Shown: piece by piece, positions 44,833 through 54,391 of the stretch
How the letters are laid out: each line of letters starts with the position of its first letter
How positions within the stretch are numbered: position 1 is the stretch's first letter
Assembly: GCA_016936355.1 (NCBI GenBank)
Contig: JAFGYB010000015.1
Span: 1-64,000, forward strand
DNA: 64,000 nucleotides
Direction: 5' to 3'
Origin: Bacteroidales bacterium
GTDB lineage: Bacteria; Bacteroidota; Bacteroidia; Bacteroidales; F082
The notes under the pieces: generated by a model
What the model saw: only the letters and a program-made list of their open reading frames with translations
What the model was told of the DNA's origin: nothing
Database searches by the model: none
Translations under genes and position numbers: made by a program

Positions 44833-46302
44833 ATGTCAGAATACAAACAATATATCAATAAAGAACCGTTCAAAACCGTCGCTGATACTGCTCAGGAACT
44901 GAACATACCGGCTTATATAATCGGGGGTTACGTGCGTGATTTGCTCCTGCACAGGAAGTCGAAAGACGTGGATTTTGTAGTGACCGGAAGCGGAATCGAT
45001 TTTGCCCGGACACTGGCCGACAGGATGGGAAAAGACATCGAAGCTAAATATTTTGAAAACTTCGGTACCGCCATGATCCGTTACAAAAGCTGGGAACTGG
45101 AATTTGTGGGAGCACGGAAAGAATCCTACAGGAAAAATTCACGCAAACCCATTGTGGAAAACGGCACGTTGCTGGACGACCTGAAACGCCGTGATTTCAC
45201 CATCAATGCTTTGTCCATCAGCCTCAACAAAAACGACTTCGGCACACTACACGATGAATTCAACGGCGTGGAAGATCTGAAAAACAAAATCATCAGAACA
45301 CCACTGGATGCCGACATCACTTTTTCGGACGATCCGCTGCGCATGATGCGTGCCATCCGTTTTGCCACCCAATTGGGCTTCACCATCGAAGAAAACACGC
45401 TGAATGCCATAAGCCGAAACAAAAACCGGATTTCCATTGTCTCCAGCGAGCGAGTAGCGGATGAACTGAATAAGATCGTGATGACCGACAAACCTTCTGT
45501 GGGCTTCCTGTTACTGGACCAAACGGGTTTACTGAAACTGATCTTCCCTGCCTTTATGGAACTCAAAGGGGTAGAAGTCGTTAATAAACGGGCACACAAG
45601 GATAACTTTTACCACACACTGAAAGTGCTGGACAACATTTGCAAAACCACCGACAATCTTTGGTTGCGTTGGTCGGCCATCATGCACGACATTGCCAAAC
45701 CCGTCACCAAAAGATACGACGACAAAGCGGGCTGGACCTTCCACGGGCACGAGTTTGTCGGAGCTAAAATGGTCCCCAGGCTGTTCAAGAAACTGAAGCT
45801 CCCCCTCAACGACAAAATGCATTATGTGCAGAAAATGGTGTTGCTCCATTTGCGCCCCATAATTTTAGCGGAAGACATTGTCACTGATTCAGCAGTACGG
45901 CGTCTGTTGTATGACGCCGGTGATGACATCGACGACCTGATGAAGTTATGCGAAGCCGACATTACGTCCAAAAACGAGATCAAGGTAAAACGTTACCTGA
46001 AAAATTTCCAGTTGGTACGTCAGAAGCTGAAAGAAGTGGAAGAAAAGGACCGCATCCGAAACTGGCAACCGCCCATCAGCGGGGAGATCATCATGGAGAC
46101 GTTCGGGCTGAAGCCTTCCAAAACCGTGGGCGACATTAAGACCGCTATTCGCGAAGCCATTCTGGACGGTGAAATTCACAACGCCTATGAGGAAGCCTAC
46201 CCTCTGATGCTGAAGATTGCTTCCGGCATGGGACTGGAAGTTAAAGACAACAGACACGAACCCAAACCGGATACTGATACCATCAAACAGGACCTTCCAT
46301 GA
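44833..46302 (+). CDS. cca: CCA tRNA nucleotidyltransferase
   Basis: 489 residues from ATG 44833 ([13 protein letters not shown]). The polymerase-beta-like nucleotidyltransferase head has GGYVRDLLL and DVDFVV (metal-binding Asp pair), RRDFTINAL and [12 protein letters not shown]. An HD domain follows ([16 protein letters not shown]). It adds or repairs the 3' CCA of tRNA. It overlaps miaA by ATGA, forming a tRNA-maturation pair. Confidence 0.95.
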   Translation: MSEYKQYINKEPFKTVADTAQELNIPAYIIGGYVRDLLLHRKSKDVDFVVTGSGIDFARTLADRMGKDIEAKYFENFGTAMIRYKSWELEFVGARKESYRKNSRKPIVENGTLLDDLKRRDFTINALSISLNKNDFGTLHDEFNGVEDLKNKIIRTPLDADITFSDDPLRMMRAIRFATQLGFTIEENTLNAISRNKNRISIVSSERVADELNKIVMTDKPSVGFLLLDQTGLLKLIFPAFMELKGVEVVNKRAHKDNFYHTLKVLDNICKTTDNLWLRWSAIMHDIAKPVTKRYDDKAGWTFHGHEFVGAKMVPRLFKKLKLPLNDKMHYVQKMVLLHLRPIILAEDIVTDSAVRRLLYDAGDDIDDLMKLCEADITSKNEIKVKRYLKNFQLVRQKLKEVEEKDRIRNWQPPISGEIIMETFGLKPSKTVGDIKTAIREAILDGEIHNAYEEAYPLMLKIASGMGLEVKDNRHEPKPDTDTIKQDLP

Positions 46303-47213
46303 ATGCTTCCGGAAATCGTCCGACCCTGGTAGTTATTGCCGGACCAACGGCTTCCGGCAAGACAGCGCTCACCATCCGTCTGGCACAGGCTTTTCATACG
46401 GAGATCATTTCCGCCGACTCCCGACAGTTCTATAAAGAAATTCCCATCGGCACCGCTGCGCCTACCGTGGAAGAACAGACGCTGGTCCCCCATCATTTTG
46501 TGGGCAACCGGTCCATTTTCGATGATTACAATATTGCTTTGTATGAAAAGGAAGTTCTGGCCCTGTTGGAAGAAAAATTCAAGGACCACAATGTTGTCTT
46601 CATGACAGGGGGTTCGGGACTTTACATCGACGCCGTGTGCAAAGGAATAGATGCCCTCCCCGACCCCGATCCGGAATTAAGGGAAGAACTGAATACTTTA
46701 TTAAAAAAAGAAGGGATAACAGCCTTTCAAAAGCTTCTTCAGGAACTGGACCCGGAGTACTATGCATCAGTGGACATCCACAATCCCAAACGGTTGCAAC
46801 GGGCCATTGAGGTGTGCCGGCAAACCGGTAAAAAATACAGTGAACTGCGCTCCAACCAACCGGTACAACGGAATTTCAATATTCTGAAAATTGGCTTGAC
46901 CATAGACCGGCACGAGCTGGCCCGGCGCATTCACATCAGGACACAAGCCATGCTGGACACAGGCTGGCTGGACGAAGTGAAACGGGTATTTCCCCACCGT
47001 CACCTGAACGCACTGAACACCGTGGGCTACAAAGAGCTGTTTGCTTATCTTGAAGGAGACTACTCACTGGAAGAAGCCATTGAGAAGATTGAAACCAACA
47101 CCCGCCGCTACGCCAAACGCCAGCGTACCTGGCTGAGGAGGGACATGGAGGTGCATTGGTTTGCTCCGGAAGATGTTCAGAATATTGAGCACTTCATAAA
47201 AGAGAACCTTTAA
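46299..47213 (+). CDS. miaA: tRNA dimethylallyltransferase
   Basis: 304 residues with P-loop GPTASGKT, the catalytic DSRQFYKE segment and [10 protein letters not shown]. It transfers a dimethylallyl group to A37 of tRNAs reading UNN codons. Translationally coupled to cca. Confidence 0.97.
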   Translation: MNASGNRPTLVVIAGPTASGKTALTIRLAQAFHTEIISADSRQFYKEIPIGTAAPTVEEQTLVPHHFVGNRSIFDDYNIALYEKEVLALLEEKFKDHNVVFMTGGSGLYIDAVCKGIDALPDPDPELREELNTLLKKEGITAFQKLLQELDPEYYASVDIHNPKRLQRAIEVCRQTGKKYSELRSNQPVQRNFNILKIGLTIDRHELARRIHIRTQAMLDTGWLDEVKRVFPHRHLNALNTVGYKELFAYLEGDYSLEEAIEKIETNTRRYAKRQRTWLRRDMEVHWFAPEDVQNIEHFIKENL

Positions 47214-47373
47214 TATCGGCTAAAGCCTGTTGGGGACTCGCTTTTATAACAGCAGGCATCCATATTCCCTTGATTGATTTGATGATTGTGAAAACCCGAC
47301 GCTGAAAAACAGATTCTTCACTCTGCTCAGCATGGCACGCTTGTGTCGGCCAAAAATCATTCATTCTTCTTTG

Positions 47374-47405
47374 TTTGACCGTTGTAATTCAATTGTGTAG
47401 TTTTG
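47374..47405 (+). promoter_or_regulatory. Promoter of the FemAB-type gene
   Basis: TTTG (47374-47377), a 20-base spacer and TAGTTTTG (47398-47405) match the Bacteroidota -33/-7 consensus (TTTG...TAnnTTTG). The start codon is 23 bases further on. Confidence 0.65.
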
Positions 47406-47427
47406 CAGCCCAAAAAAAAATAAAAGA

Positions 47428-48525
47428 ATGATCTGTCAGCTGGAGACCAAAGAAATCGAAGAACTGCAACCCACTCACATTTTACCACAGACCCATTTCT
47501 GGGGACGAATCAAACAAAACCAGGGTTTTATCCCCCAAGGATTCGAACTTACCGTTTCCAAAGATCTGCTGTCGCAGACGGCGGACCCGTTGAAGAAAAT
47601 CGACGATGATTTGCTGGTCCTCATCAAATACATCGACCAAAACCACAGTTATGCCTACGTCCCTTATGGCCCCAAGCTGGAGCCTTCCTTCGAGAACCAG
47701 GGACTGTTCCTGGAAGAACTGTCGGAGTCCATTCGGCCCTACCTGCCTGAAGACTGTCTGTTCATCCGGTACGACCTGATGTGGAAAAATCAATGGGCCG
47801 CCGAAGAGGAATATTTTGATCATTCGGGCAACTGGCTGGGCGCCCCGCCCAGTCACACACAGGAATACCGTGTCAATTTCCAGACAGCCAACTGGAACCT
47901 GAAAAAGAGCCTCGGTGATGTTCTGCCCAAAAACACTTTCTTCCTGGATTTAAGTTTGAACGAGCAGGAACTCCTTCACAATATGCGGTACAATACCCGT
48001 TACAATGTGCGCAAGGCCCAACGCAACGGCATCCGCGTGCGCGAATATGGCATGGAACACATGAGTGACTGGTACAAACTCTATCTGGAAACAGCCTTGC
48101 GCCACAACATGCCGTTGCAAAACCAGGAATTCTTCTCCGCCATCCTCGCCAACCACGACAACAACAAAAAAGGCGTCACCGTCAAGATGCTCATGGCCGA
48201 TTTTGACGGGCAGTTTTTGTCTTCCATGTTTCTGGTATTGTCCAAAACACGGGGTACTTATTTGTACGGGGCCTCATCCTCCAGTAAAAACCACCTCATG
48301 GCCAGCTATGCGTTGCAGTGGGAATCCATCAAAATCGCCAAGAAATGGGGCTGCACGGAATACGATATGTTCGGCTCAGCGCCCAACTTAAGTCAGACCC
48401 ACCCACTGCACGGTGTGCATGTGTACAAGAAAGGCTTCGGCGGCAATCTGTTCCACAGGATGGGCTGCTGGGACTATCCCTACAACCACCAACTGTACGA
48501 CATTTATAAATACCAGGAAGTATAA
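47428..48525 (+). CDS. FemAB/FemX-type peptidyltransferase (GNAT fold)
   Basis: 365 residues with two GNAT-like halves; RYNTRYNVRKAQRNGIRVRE is the substrate-binding segment, and GASSSSKNHLMASYALQW with GCTEYDMFG forms the second. Relatives add amino acids to lipid II or transfer aminoacyl groups from tRNA. Whether this organism has branched cross-bridges is not visible here. Single gene with its own promoter. Confidence 0.85.
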   Translation: MICQLETKEIEELQPTHILPQTHFWGRIKQNQGFIPQGFELTVSKDLLSQTADPLKKIDDDLLVLIKYIDQNHSYAYVPYGPKLEPSFENQGLFLEELSESIRPYLPEDCLFIRYDLMWKNQWAAEEEYFDHSGNWLGAPPSHTQEYRVNFQTANWNLKKSLGDVLPKNTFFLDLSLNEQELLHNMRYNTRYNVRKAQRNGIRVREYGMEHMSDWYKLYLETALRHNMPLQNQEFFSAILANHDNNKKGVTVKMLMADFDGQFLSSMFLVLSKTRGTYLYGASSSSKNHLMASYALQWESIKIAKKWGCTEYDMFGSAPNLSQTHPLHGVHVYKKGFGGNLFHRMGCWDYPYNHQLYDIYKYQEV

Positions 48526-48765
48526 AGACCCGTTCAGCACCGATATGGAGAAACCGTCAACTCCAACCAGGCCAACGAGTGGAAACCTGCCCGCCGCAGT
48601 AAGGACACTCCCATTCAATCGGAATCAAAAGGTTGGTACTCTTTCCCTCTAACAACAAATTTTTCATTGAAACTCCCGCCATAAAGTCGGGAAACGTACT
48701 ACTTTTACCAGTCTCAAAGAATCAAAACTTGAAATCAAAAACAATACTCAAAAGACTCCAAAGAC

Positions 48766-49788
48766 ATGAAAGCACTCCTGTTAAGTCAAAAGACTTATGA
48801 TTTTGAAGTAAAGGATATCGAAAAGCCCAAAGTCTCAAAATCGGAGGTATTGATCAAACTCAATGCCGCAGCCATCAATCACCATGAACTCTGGACACTC
48901 AAAGAAAAGAATCTGAAAAGTGACGCGCCCATTCTTTTGGGGTCGGATGGTGCAGGGATCATTGAGGATGTCGGGACAGAAGTGGAAAGATTAAAACCGG
49001 GAGATGAAGTCGTCATTAACCCGTCTTTAAATTGGGGGGAAAAGGATCGAATTCAAAGTCGGCAATACGAAATATTGGGATTTCCGACCCGCGGGACTTT
49101 TGCTGAATATATTCTGATCGGTGCGCAATATGTATATCCTAAACCCGAACATCTTTCTTTTGAAGAAGCGGCTGCGCTGCCATTAGCAGGTTTAACCGCG
49201 TATCGTGCCTTATTCACACGGGGAGAATTTGAACCCGACAGCAAAATACTGATCACCGGGATCGGTGGTGGTGCAGCATTGTTTGCAATGAATTTTGCAA
49301 TAGCATCCGATGCCGAAGTATATGTCACCTCCAGCGATGAAACCAAGATGTCCAAAGCCATTGAATTGGGGGCCAAAGGTGCGGTAAACTATAAAAACAA
49401 TGACTGGAGTACTGAATTGAAGAAGATGGCTGGCGGATTTGACATTATCATTGACAGCGCTGCCGGTCCGGGGTTTTCATCGTTGGTTGATTTGGCGCAT
49501 CCGGGGGGCCGAATTGCATTGTTTGGGAGAACTGCCGGCAATATTTCTTCTCTGAATCCCAGAGCAATCTTCTGGAAGCAACTCTCAATCCACGGCACTA
49601 CGATGGGAAATGATCAGGAGTTCAAGGCGATGATGGAGTTTATTTCCAATAAAAATATCAGGCCGGTTATCGATTCTGTTTTTCCACCAAAGGACATTAA
49701 TTTAGCCTTTGAGAAAATGGATCAGGGCAAACAGTTCGGTAAAATTGTGATGGATTTGAACAACTTTTCATCCTCGTTCCAGAAATAA
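48766..49788 (+). CDS. MDR-family NAD(P)-dependent oxidoreductase (quinone-reductase-like)
   Basis: 340 residues: GroES-like N-terminal domain (GSDGAGIIEDVG) and Rossmann domain with GIGGGAALFA. The catalytic-zinc Cys of true alcohol dehydrogenases is replaced by His in AAINHHELWTL, and the structural-zinc cysteines are absent, so it is probably a zinc-free reductase of the quinone oxidoreductase group. Substrate unknown. Followed 17 bases later by the GIY-YIG-like gene. Confidence 0.85.
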   Translation: MKALLLSQKTYDFEVKDIEKPKVSKSEVLIKLNAAAINHHELWTLKEKNLKSDAPILLGSDGAGIIEDVGTEVERLKPGDEVVINPSLNWGEKDRIQSRQYEILGFPTRGTFAEYILIGAQYVYPKPEHLSFEEAAALPLAGLTAYRALFTRGEFEPDSKILITGIGGGAALFAMNFAIASDAEVYVTSSDETKMSKAIELGAKGAVNYKNNDWSTELKKMAGGFDIIIDSAAGPGFSSLVDLAHPGGRIALFGRTAGNISSLNPRAIFWKQLSIHGTTMGNDQEFKAMMEFISNKNIRPVIDSVFPPKDINLAFEKMDQGKQFGKIVMDLNNFSSSFQK

Positions 49789-49805
49789 TAAGAACAGATC
49801 AAAAA

Positions 49806-50144
49806 ATGAAAACAAAAAAAGAACTGAAAAACAAATACAAACAAATGAAATTCCCCATGGGTGTTTTTCAGATCAGAAACCTTTCCAACGACAAGGTTCT
49901 CATCGACAACAGTACCGATATGGTTTCCAAATGGAACCGCCATCAAATGGAGCTGAAATTCGGCAGCCACAAAAACCAGGATCTGCAAAAAGACTGGAAC
50001 AATACGGGCACCGACAACTTCGTGTTTGAGGTTCTGTCGGAATTGAAACCGGATGAGAAAATTATCAGTTATCCCAAAGAACTGAAGTCACTTCAGGAAA
50101 GAGTCATTGAGGAAATAAACATCGAAAAAGAATTAAGATATTAA
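49806..50144 (+). CDS. Degenerate GIY-YIG family protein
   Basis: 112 residues. The family layout is kept (MGVFQIRNLSNDKVLID, NRHQMELKFGSHKNQDLQKD, FVFEVLSEL with the Glu of the active site). The two catalytic tyrosines are lost: GIY becomes GVF and YIG becomes LID. Such stand-alone homologues occur widely in Bacteroidota and Firmicutes; a binding rather than a cleaving role is likely. Confidence 0.8.
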   Translation: MKTKKELKNKYKQMKFPMGVFQIRNLSNDKVLIDNSTDMVSKWNRHQMELKFGSHKNQDLQKDWNNTGTDNFVFEVLSELKPDEKIISYPKELKSLQERVIEEINIEKELRY

Positions 50145-50232
50145 CCCTTGTTTCTTCACACTGAAACCTGTTAAAAGTATTTAAGTACTCAACGCACTTC
50201 CTAAACTTTGCTATTTTAGCGAAAAACAAATT

Positions 50233-50973
50233 ATGTGCCTGATCTATTGCTCGCTGAACGAGCATCCGAAATATCAATTGATCATAGCCGCCAACCGGGA
50301 TGAATTTTATGATCGCCCGGCATTGGGTGCCCATTGGTGGGACACGCCCCGCATCCTGGCAGGAAAGGACCTGAAGGCTGGCGGAACCTGGCTGGCAGTG
50401 AACCGGCAGGGTAAATTTGCTGCACTCACCAATTACCGCGACCCGGCGGAATTTAATATCCAAAAGAAATCGCGGGGAAACATTGTTGTGGATTATTTCA
50501 ACACGGAAAACGAATCGGCCTTTTTTGAAAATCTCCTAAACTCCCGCACCATGTACAACGGTTATAATTTTATTGGCTTTGATCAGGGAAAGGTCCATTA
50601 CTATTCCAACCGGCTTGCTGCAGTGACCGTACTGGAAAAGGGAAGTTTTGCCCTCAGTAATCACCTGCTGGATACCGACTGGCCCAAGGTCCGTAAAATA
50701 AAATCAGGAATGACCCGGCTGTTGACAACGACTCCCCTTGATACCGATGCTGTTTTTGAATTATTGTCCGACACTTCCTGTGCTCCCGATGATCAGCTGC
50801 CCCATACCGGTGTTCCTATGGAAACAGAACGAATGTTGTCGTCTGTTTTTATCCAAAGTGAAAAATACGGCACCCGCAGTTCCAATGTCATCCTGATGGA
50901 TTATTCAGGCCGTATTGAATTTGAGGAACGAACCCATATTCCGGAAAAATCCGTGGTAAAATTTTCCATTTAA
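50233..50973 (+). CDS. NRDE (TANGO2-like) family protein
   Basis: 246 residues starting MCLIYCSLNEHPKYQLIIAA, then NRDEFYDRP (the NRDE signature). Cys2 becomes the N-terminal residue after Met removal and is the candidate nucleophile (Ntn-hydrolase-like fold). The eukaryotic relative TANGO2 is linked to Golgi organisation and heme handling; the bacterial role is unknown. Single gene. Confidence 0.9.
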   Translation: MCLIYCSLNEHPKYQLIIAANRDEFYDRPALGAHWWDTPRILAGKDLKAGGTWLAVNRQGKFAALTNYRDPAEFNIQKKSRGNIVVDYFNTENESAFFENLLNSRTMYNGYNFIGFDQGKVHYYSNRLAAVTVLEKGSFALSNHLLDTDWPKVRKIKSGMTRLLTTTPLDTDAVFELLSDTSCAPDDQLPHTGVPMETERMLSSVFIQSEKYGTRSSNVILMDYSGRIEFEERTHIPEKSVVKFSI

Positions 50974-51046
50974 TGAGATCTCCCTCCTGATAAATCGCGA
51001 TCTAATTGACAGACAATAGCAAATCTCACATCAAACATCCTACATC

Positions 51047-51727
51047 CTAGCGCTTTCCTTCCCACTCGGCATAAAACTGTTCAAGAAAGTCTTCCATATA
51101 ACGATGCCGCTGTTCGGCCATTTTACGGGCAGCATCCGTGTGCATCATATCTTTCAGCAACAACAGTTTTTCATAAAAATGGTTGAGGGTGGGTTCGGTG
51201 GCCGCCTTGTATTCTTCTTTGGTTTTGTTGAGATTGGGCCTGATCGACGGATTATACAACGCCCGCCCCTTGTATCCGCCGTAATTAAATGCGCGCGCAA
51301 TACCGATGGCACCCATGGCATCCAGGCGGTCGGCATCACGAATCACCTGCAATTCCTTCGACTCGAAGTCAGTTTGCTGATGCCGGTTCTTAAACGAAAT
51401 ATACCGGATGATGTGGATGATATGCTCCGTCACTTCCGGCTCAATGGATAGTGATTCCATAAAGGCTTTTGCTTTCTCCGGACCAATATCTTCGTTTCCA
51501 CCGTGGAATTTGGCGTCGGCAATGTCGTGCAACAGCGCCCCCAGGTTCACAATAAAAAGATCGGCCTGTTCCTCTTGGGCCAGGGTTACCGCCGTTTTCC
51601 ATACCCTGTAAATGTGAAACCAGTCGTGGCCACCTTCGGCTTCCGACAGTTCATCCCTGACATATACCACCGTCTGGTCAATGATTTTTTGTTGTTCTAT
51701 GGTTAGATTTCCCTTTACTTCTTTCAT
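51047..51727 (-). CDS. HD-domain phosphohydrolase (YedJ-like)
   Basis: 226 residues from ATG 51727 (MKEVKGN). HD metal ligands: His in GGHDWFHIYRV, HD in LLHDIADAKF, and Asp in RDADRLDAMG. YedJ-type proteins hydrolyse small phosphorylated compounds; the substrate here is unknown. It follows the MEMO1-like lipoprotein gene by a few bases, on the same strand, so the two are probably an operon. Confidence 0.9.
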   Translation of the reverse strand: MKEVKGNLTIEQQKIIDQTVVYVRDELSEAEGGHDWFHIYRVWKTAVTLAQEEQADLFIVNLGALLHDIADAKFHGGNEDIGPEKAKAFMESLSIEPEVTEHIIHIIRYISFKNRHQQTDFESKELQVIRDADRLDAMGAIGIARAFNYGGYKGRALYNPSIRPNLNKTKEEYKAATEPTLNHFYEKLLLLKDMMHTDAARKMAEQRHRYMEDFLEQFYAEWEGKR

Positions 51728-51741
51728 GTTCAATTTTTAAA

Positions 51742-52839
51742 TTACTGATACGACAAAGCGGCATAGCCCACCCAATGGTGCGGATTGGCCGGAGCCGTAA
51801 TGCCCATGTTCAGGTCGTTTACCGGGATGGGCGCCCGTTCGATACTGGTGGAATAACCGATGATCGTTCCCTGTATTGGTGTTTTGTACAACATTTCATG
51901 CAGTTTGTTCACCGTCAGCAAACCCATGGGAACCGAATAGCGTCCACACCAGGTCCATTTGTACTTTCTGAAATCATCCTCCATCACCGTTGACTTACAA
52001 AAACCATGAAGGTTCGCATCGCTGACCTGACCGGAGAGCATGTACATCAATTCATGTTCCTGTTCTTTGACCAAAGGATATTGATCGGAACCGGTGCCCA
52101 GAAAAGCATAATTACTTCCACCCCACCCTTCGTCACCGTAGTGTACCGCATCCGTGGATATAACTACAGCAAAATCCTTTCCCCACTCCAGGTGTTTTTT
52201 TGAAGCGATCTTAGCAATGGCTTTGGATAAATCGGCAGCCAGTTGCTCCATTCGGTCAAACGACATGGCCGGTACCAGGACAGGAACAATCTGCACATCT
52301 TTATTGTAATACTGCAACCAGGGAATTTCAGCCTCCAGTGAATGTTCGATGGACTGCATGGAATCGTTCACCATAAAATCACCTTTCGGAAGTTCATCCA
52401 TGATCTGTTGCCGCATGCCGGAGACCTTCACCTGTCCCCAGGGGCCCTTCCAACTGGCATAAGAATCGAAGATCAGCTGATTCTCCAGATGCAGTTTGGC
52501 CGCTTTGTGTGCTACACCAAACAGAATCACCGTTTTGGCTTTGATGCGACTCAGAGTGGCCGGGTACAAATATCCTACATAAGTATAATCATCATGCGGA
52601 GCAACCACAGCCAGCGCAGGTTCCTGACCCGGTTTGGGCATGCTTTCATCAAGCTGTTTCCCCTGATACTCTTTGATCCGGGTTATCAGCGAATCCATTT
52701 GCCAGGGATACTGGGCAAAACCCACTGTATCCACCAGATTTGTACGTTCTTTCATGATTTTCTTGGGTTGGTGACAACCCTCAACTATCCAAAGAACGGC
52801 CAGGGCTGTAAGAACAGAAAAGAGGATTCCTTTTTTCAT
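51742..52839 (-). CDS. MEMO1-like lipoprotein (AmmeMemoRadiSam protein B family)
   Basis: 365 residues from ATG 52839; this start gives a lipoprotein signal (LTALAVLWIVEGC, lipidation at Cys). The body matches the MEMO family (VVAPHDDYTYVG and SLEAEIPWLQYY, with TDAVHYGDEGWGG near the metal-binding site). Family members are usually cytosolic and accompany AMMECR1 and a radical-SAM protein; neither is nearby. A lipidated periplasmic or surface form is unusual. Operon with the HD gene. Confidence 0.88.
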   Translation of the reverse strand: MKKGILFSVLTALAVLWIVEGCHQPKKIMKERTNLVDTVGFAQYPWQMDSLITRIKEYQGKQLDESMPKPGQEPALAVVAPHDDYTYVGYLYPATLSRIKAKTVILFGVAHKAAKLHLENQLIFDSYASWKGPWGQVKVSGMRQQIMDELPKGDFMVNDSMQSIEHSLEAEIPWLQYYNKDVQIVPVLVPAMSFDRMEQLAADLSKAIAKIASKKHLEWGKDFAVVISTDAVHYGDEGWGGSNYAFLGTGSDQYPLVKEQEHELMYMLSGQVSDANLHGFCKSTVMEDDFRKYKWTWCGRYSVPMGLLTVNKLHEMLYKTPIQGTIIGYSTSIERAPIPVNDLNMGITAPANPHHWVGYAALSYQ

Positions 52840-52949
52840 GCTTCCGTTTTCAACAAAATTAAGGAAACATTGTAATGTGAGCACGGGACGGTTTAATATC
52901 TTTTAATAATTGACTGTTTTATTTATGGAATCAAATAGCCACAAATTCA

Positions 52950-52957
52950 TAATTTTG
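52950..52957 (+). promoter_or_regulatory. -7 element of the aldehyde dehydrogenase gene
   Basis: TAATTTTG fits TAnnTTTG, 11 bases before the ATG at 52969. A -33 TTTG is not obvious. Confidence 0.45.
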
Positions 52958-52968
52958 TAAAAAAAGAC

Positions 52969-54330
52969 ATGTTTTACAGCATCAATCCCTATACCGGTGA
53001 AAAATTCCTGGAGCACCAGGAGCTTTCCTCAAAACAAGTAAATGATATTCTGGAACGAGCGCATCAGCAGTATCTTTCGTGGAAGAAACTTTCCTATCAA
53101 CAGCGGGGGAAACTGTTCCTGAACCTGGCTCAATTACTCTGCAAAAACAAGGAAGCCTTTGCCCGGCTCATCACCCTGGAAATGGGAAAGATCATTTCGG
53201 AATCCAGGGCCGAAGCGGAAAAATGTGCCTGGTTGTGTGATTATTATGCCGAGAACACAGAAGCACTGCTTCAGACAAAACAGTATGCAACCGATGCGGG
53301 AAAGAGTTACGTGCGTTTTGATCCCACCGGAATTGTGTACGGGATTATGCCCTGGAATTTTCCGTTCTGGCAGGTATTACGGGCAGCGGTTCCCACTGTA
53401 ATGGCCGGCAATACCTTTGTTTTGAAACATGCTCCCAATGTACTGGGCAGTGCCCAAGCCATCGAACAGCTCTTTATAGAAGCCGGTTTCCCGGAACACG
53501 TATTCTCCAGCCTTACCATCCCTGTATCCCTGTCGGAACAGGTAATTGCCCACCCGTTTGTGGAAGGGGTTACTTTGACGGGCAGTTTGCGGGCCGGAGC
53601 AACAGTAGCAGCACAGGCCGGTAAATATCTGAAGAAAAGCGTGATGGAATTGGGAGGCTCTGATCCCTACCTTGTTTTGAAAGACGCAGAGATCAACAGC
53701 AGCTGCAAAACAGGAGTATGTTCACGTATGCTCAATGGCGGTCAGGTGTGCATTTCCGCCAAACGGTTTATTGTGGAAGAACCCGTGCTGGACCAATTCA
53801 TTGAAGAGCAAAAAAGGTTGCTGGAAGCCATGACACTGGGCGATCCGCTGGATGAACAAACCGACATGGGTCCCATGGCCCGGGAGGATCTGCTGGAACA
53901 AATCGAGAAGCAAGTGAACGATTCGGTTGCTATGGGTGCTAAAGTGCTCACCGGGGGCCAACGAACCAATGATGGAAAATGGTTTTACCAGCCCACATTG
54001 CTGGTCAATGTCAAAAAAGGGATGCCCGTCTTTGATGAAGAAACCTTCGGTCCGGTTTCAGTAGTCATCCCGGCAAAAGACGCCCAGGAGGCGGTACGCA
54101 TCGCCAACGATACACCTTACGGACTGGGCGCCAGTCTGTGGACACAGGATCTGGAACTGGCGGCAAAACTGGCTGCACAAATTGAATCGGGAGCCGTATT
54201 CATCAACGAAATGACCAAATCTGATCCACGCCTCCCCTTCGGCGGCACCAAACGCTCCGGTTACGGCAGGGAACTTTCCGATCTGGGCATCCGCGAATTT
54301 CTGAATGCCAAAACCGTGTGGCAGGCCTGA
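52969..54330 (+). CDS. NAD(P)-dependent succinate-semialdehyde-type dehydrogenase
   Basis: 453 residues of the aldehyde dehydrogenase family. Catalytic Cys in NGGQVCISAKRF, general base Glu in VMELGGSDPY, and oxyanion Asn in GIMPWNFPFWQ. Short-N-terminus relatives such as YneI (Sad) oxidise succinate semialdehyde. Single gene. Confidence 0.9.
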   Translation: MFYSINPYTGEKFLEHQELSSKQVNDILERAHQQYLSWKKLSYQQRGKLFLNLAQLLCKNKEAFARLITLEMGKIISESRAEAEKCAWLCDYYAENTEALLQTKQYATDAGKSYVRFDPTGIVYGIMPWNFPFWQVLRAAVPTVMAGNTFVLKHAPNVLGSAQAIEQLFIEAGFPEHVFSSLTIPVSLSEQVIAHPFVEGVTLTGSLRAGATVAAQAGKYLKKSVMELGGSDPYLVLKDAEINSSCKTGVCSRMLNGGQVCISAKRFIVEEPVLDQFIEEQKRLLEAMTLGDPLDEQTDMGPMAREDLLEQIEKQVNDSVAMGAKVLTGGQRTNDGKWFYQPTLLVNVKKGMPVFDEETFGPVSVVIPAKDAQEAVRIANDTPYGLGASLWTQDLELAAKLAAQIESGAVFINEMTKSDPRLPFGGTKRSGYGRELSDLGIREFLNAKTVWQA

Positions 54331-54391
54331 ACCAAACACCGTGAGTCATGATCAGAAATAAAATCATTTAGTATTTTTACCAAAAATTCTC

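Noticed and set aside
48526-48765. 79-codon plus-strand frame after the FemAB-type gene
   Set aside because: Overlaps the end of the real gene, has no motif and ends in leader sequence of the next gene.
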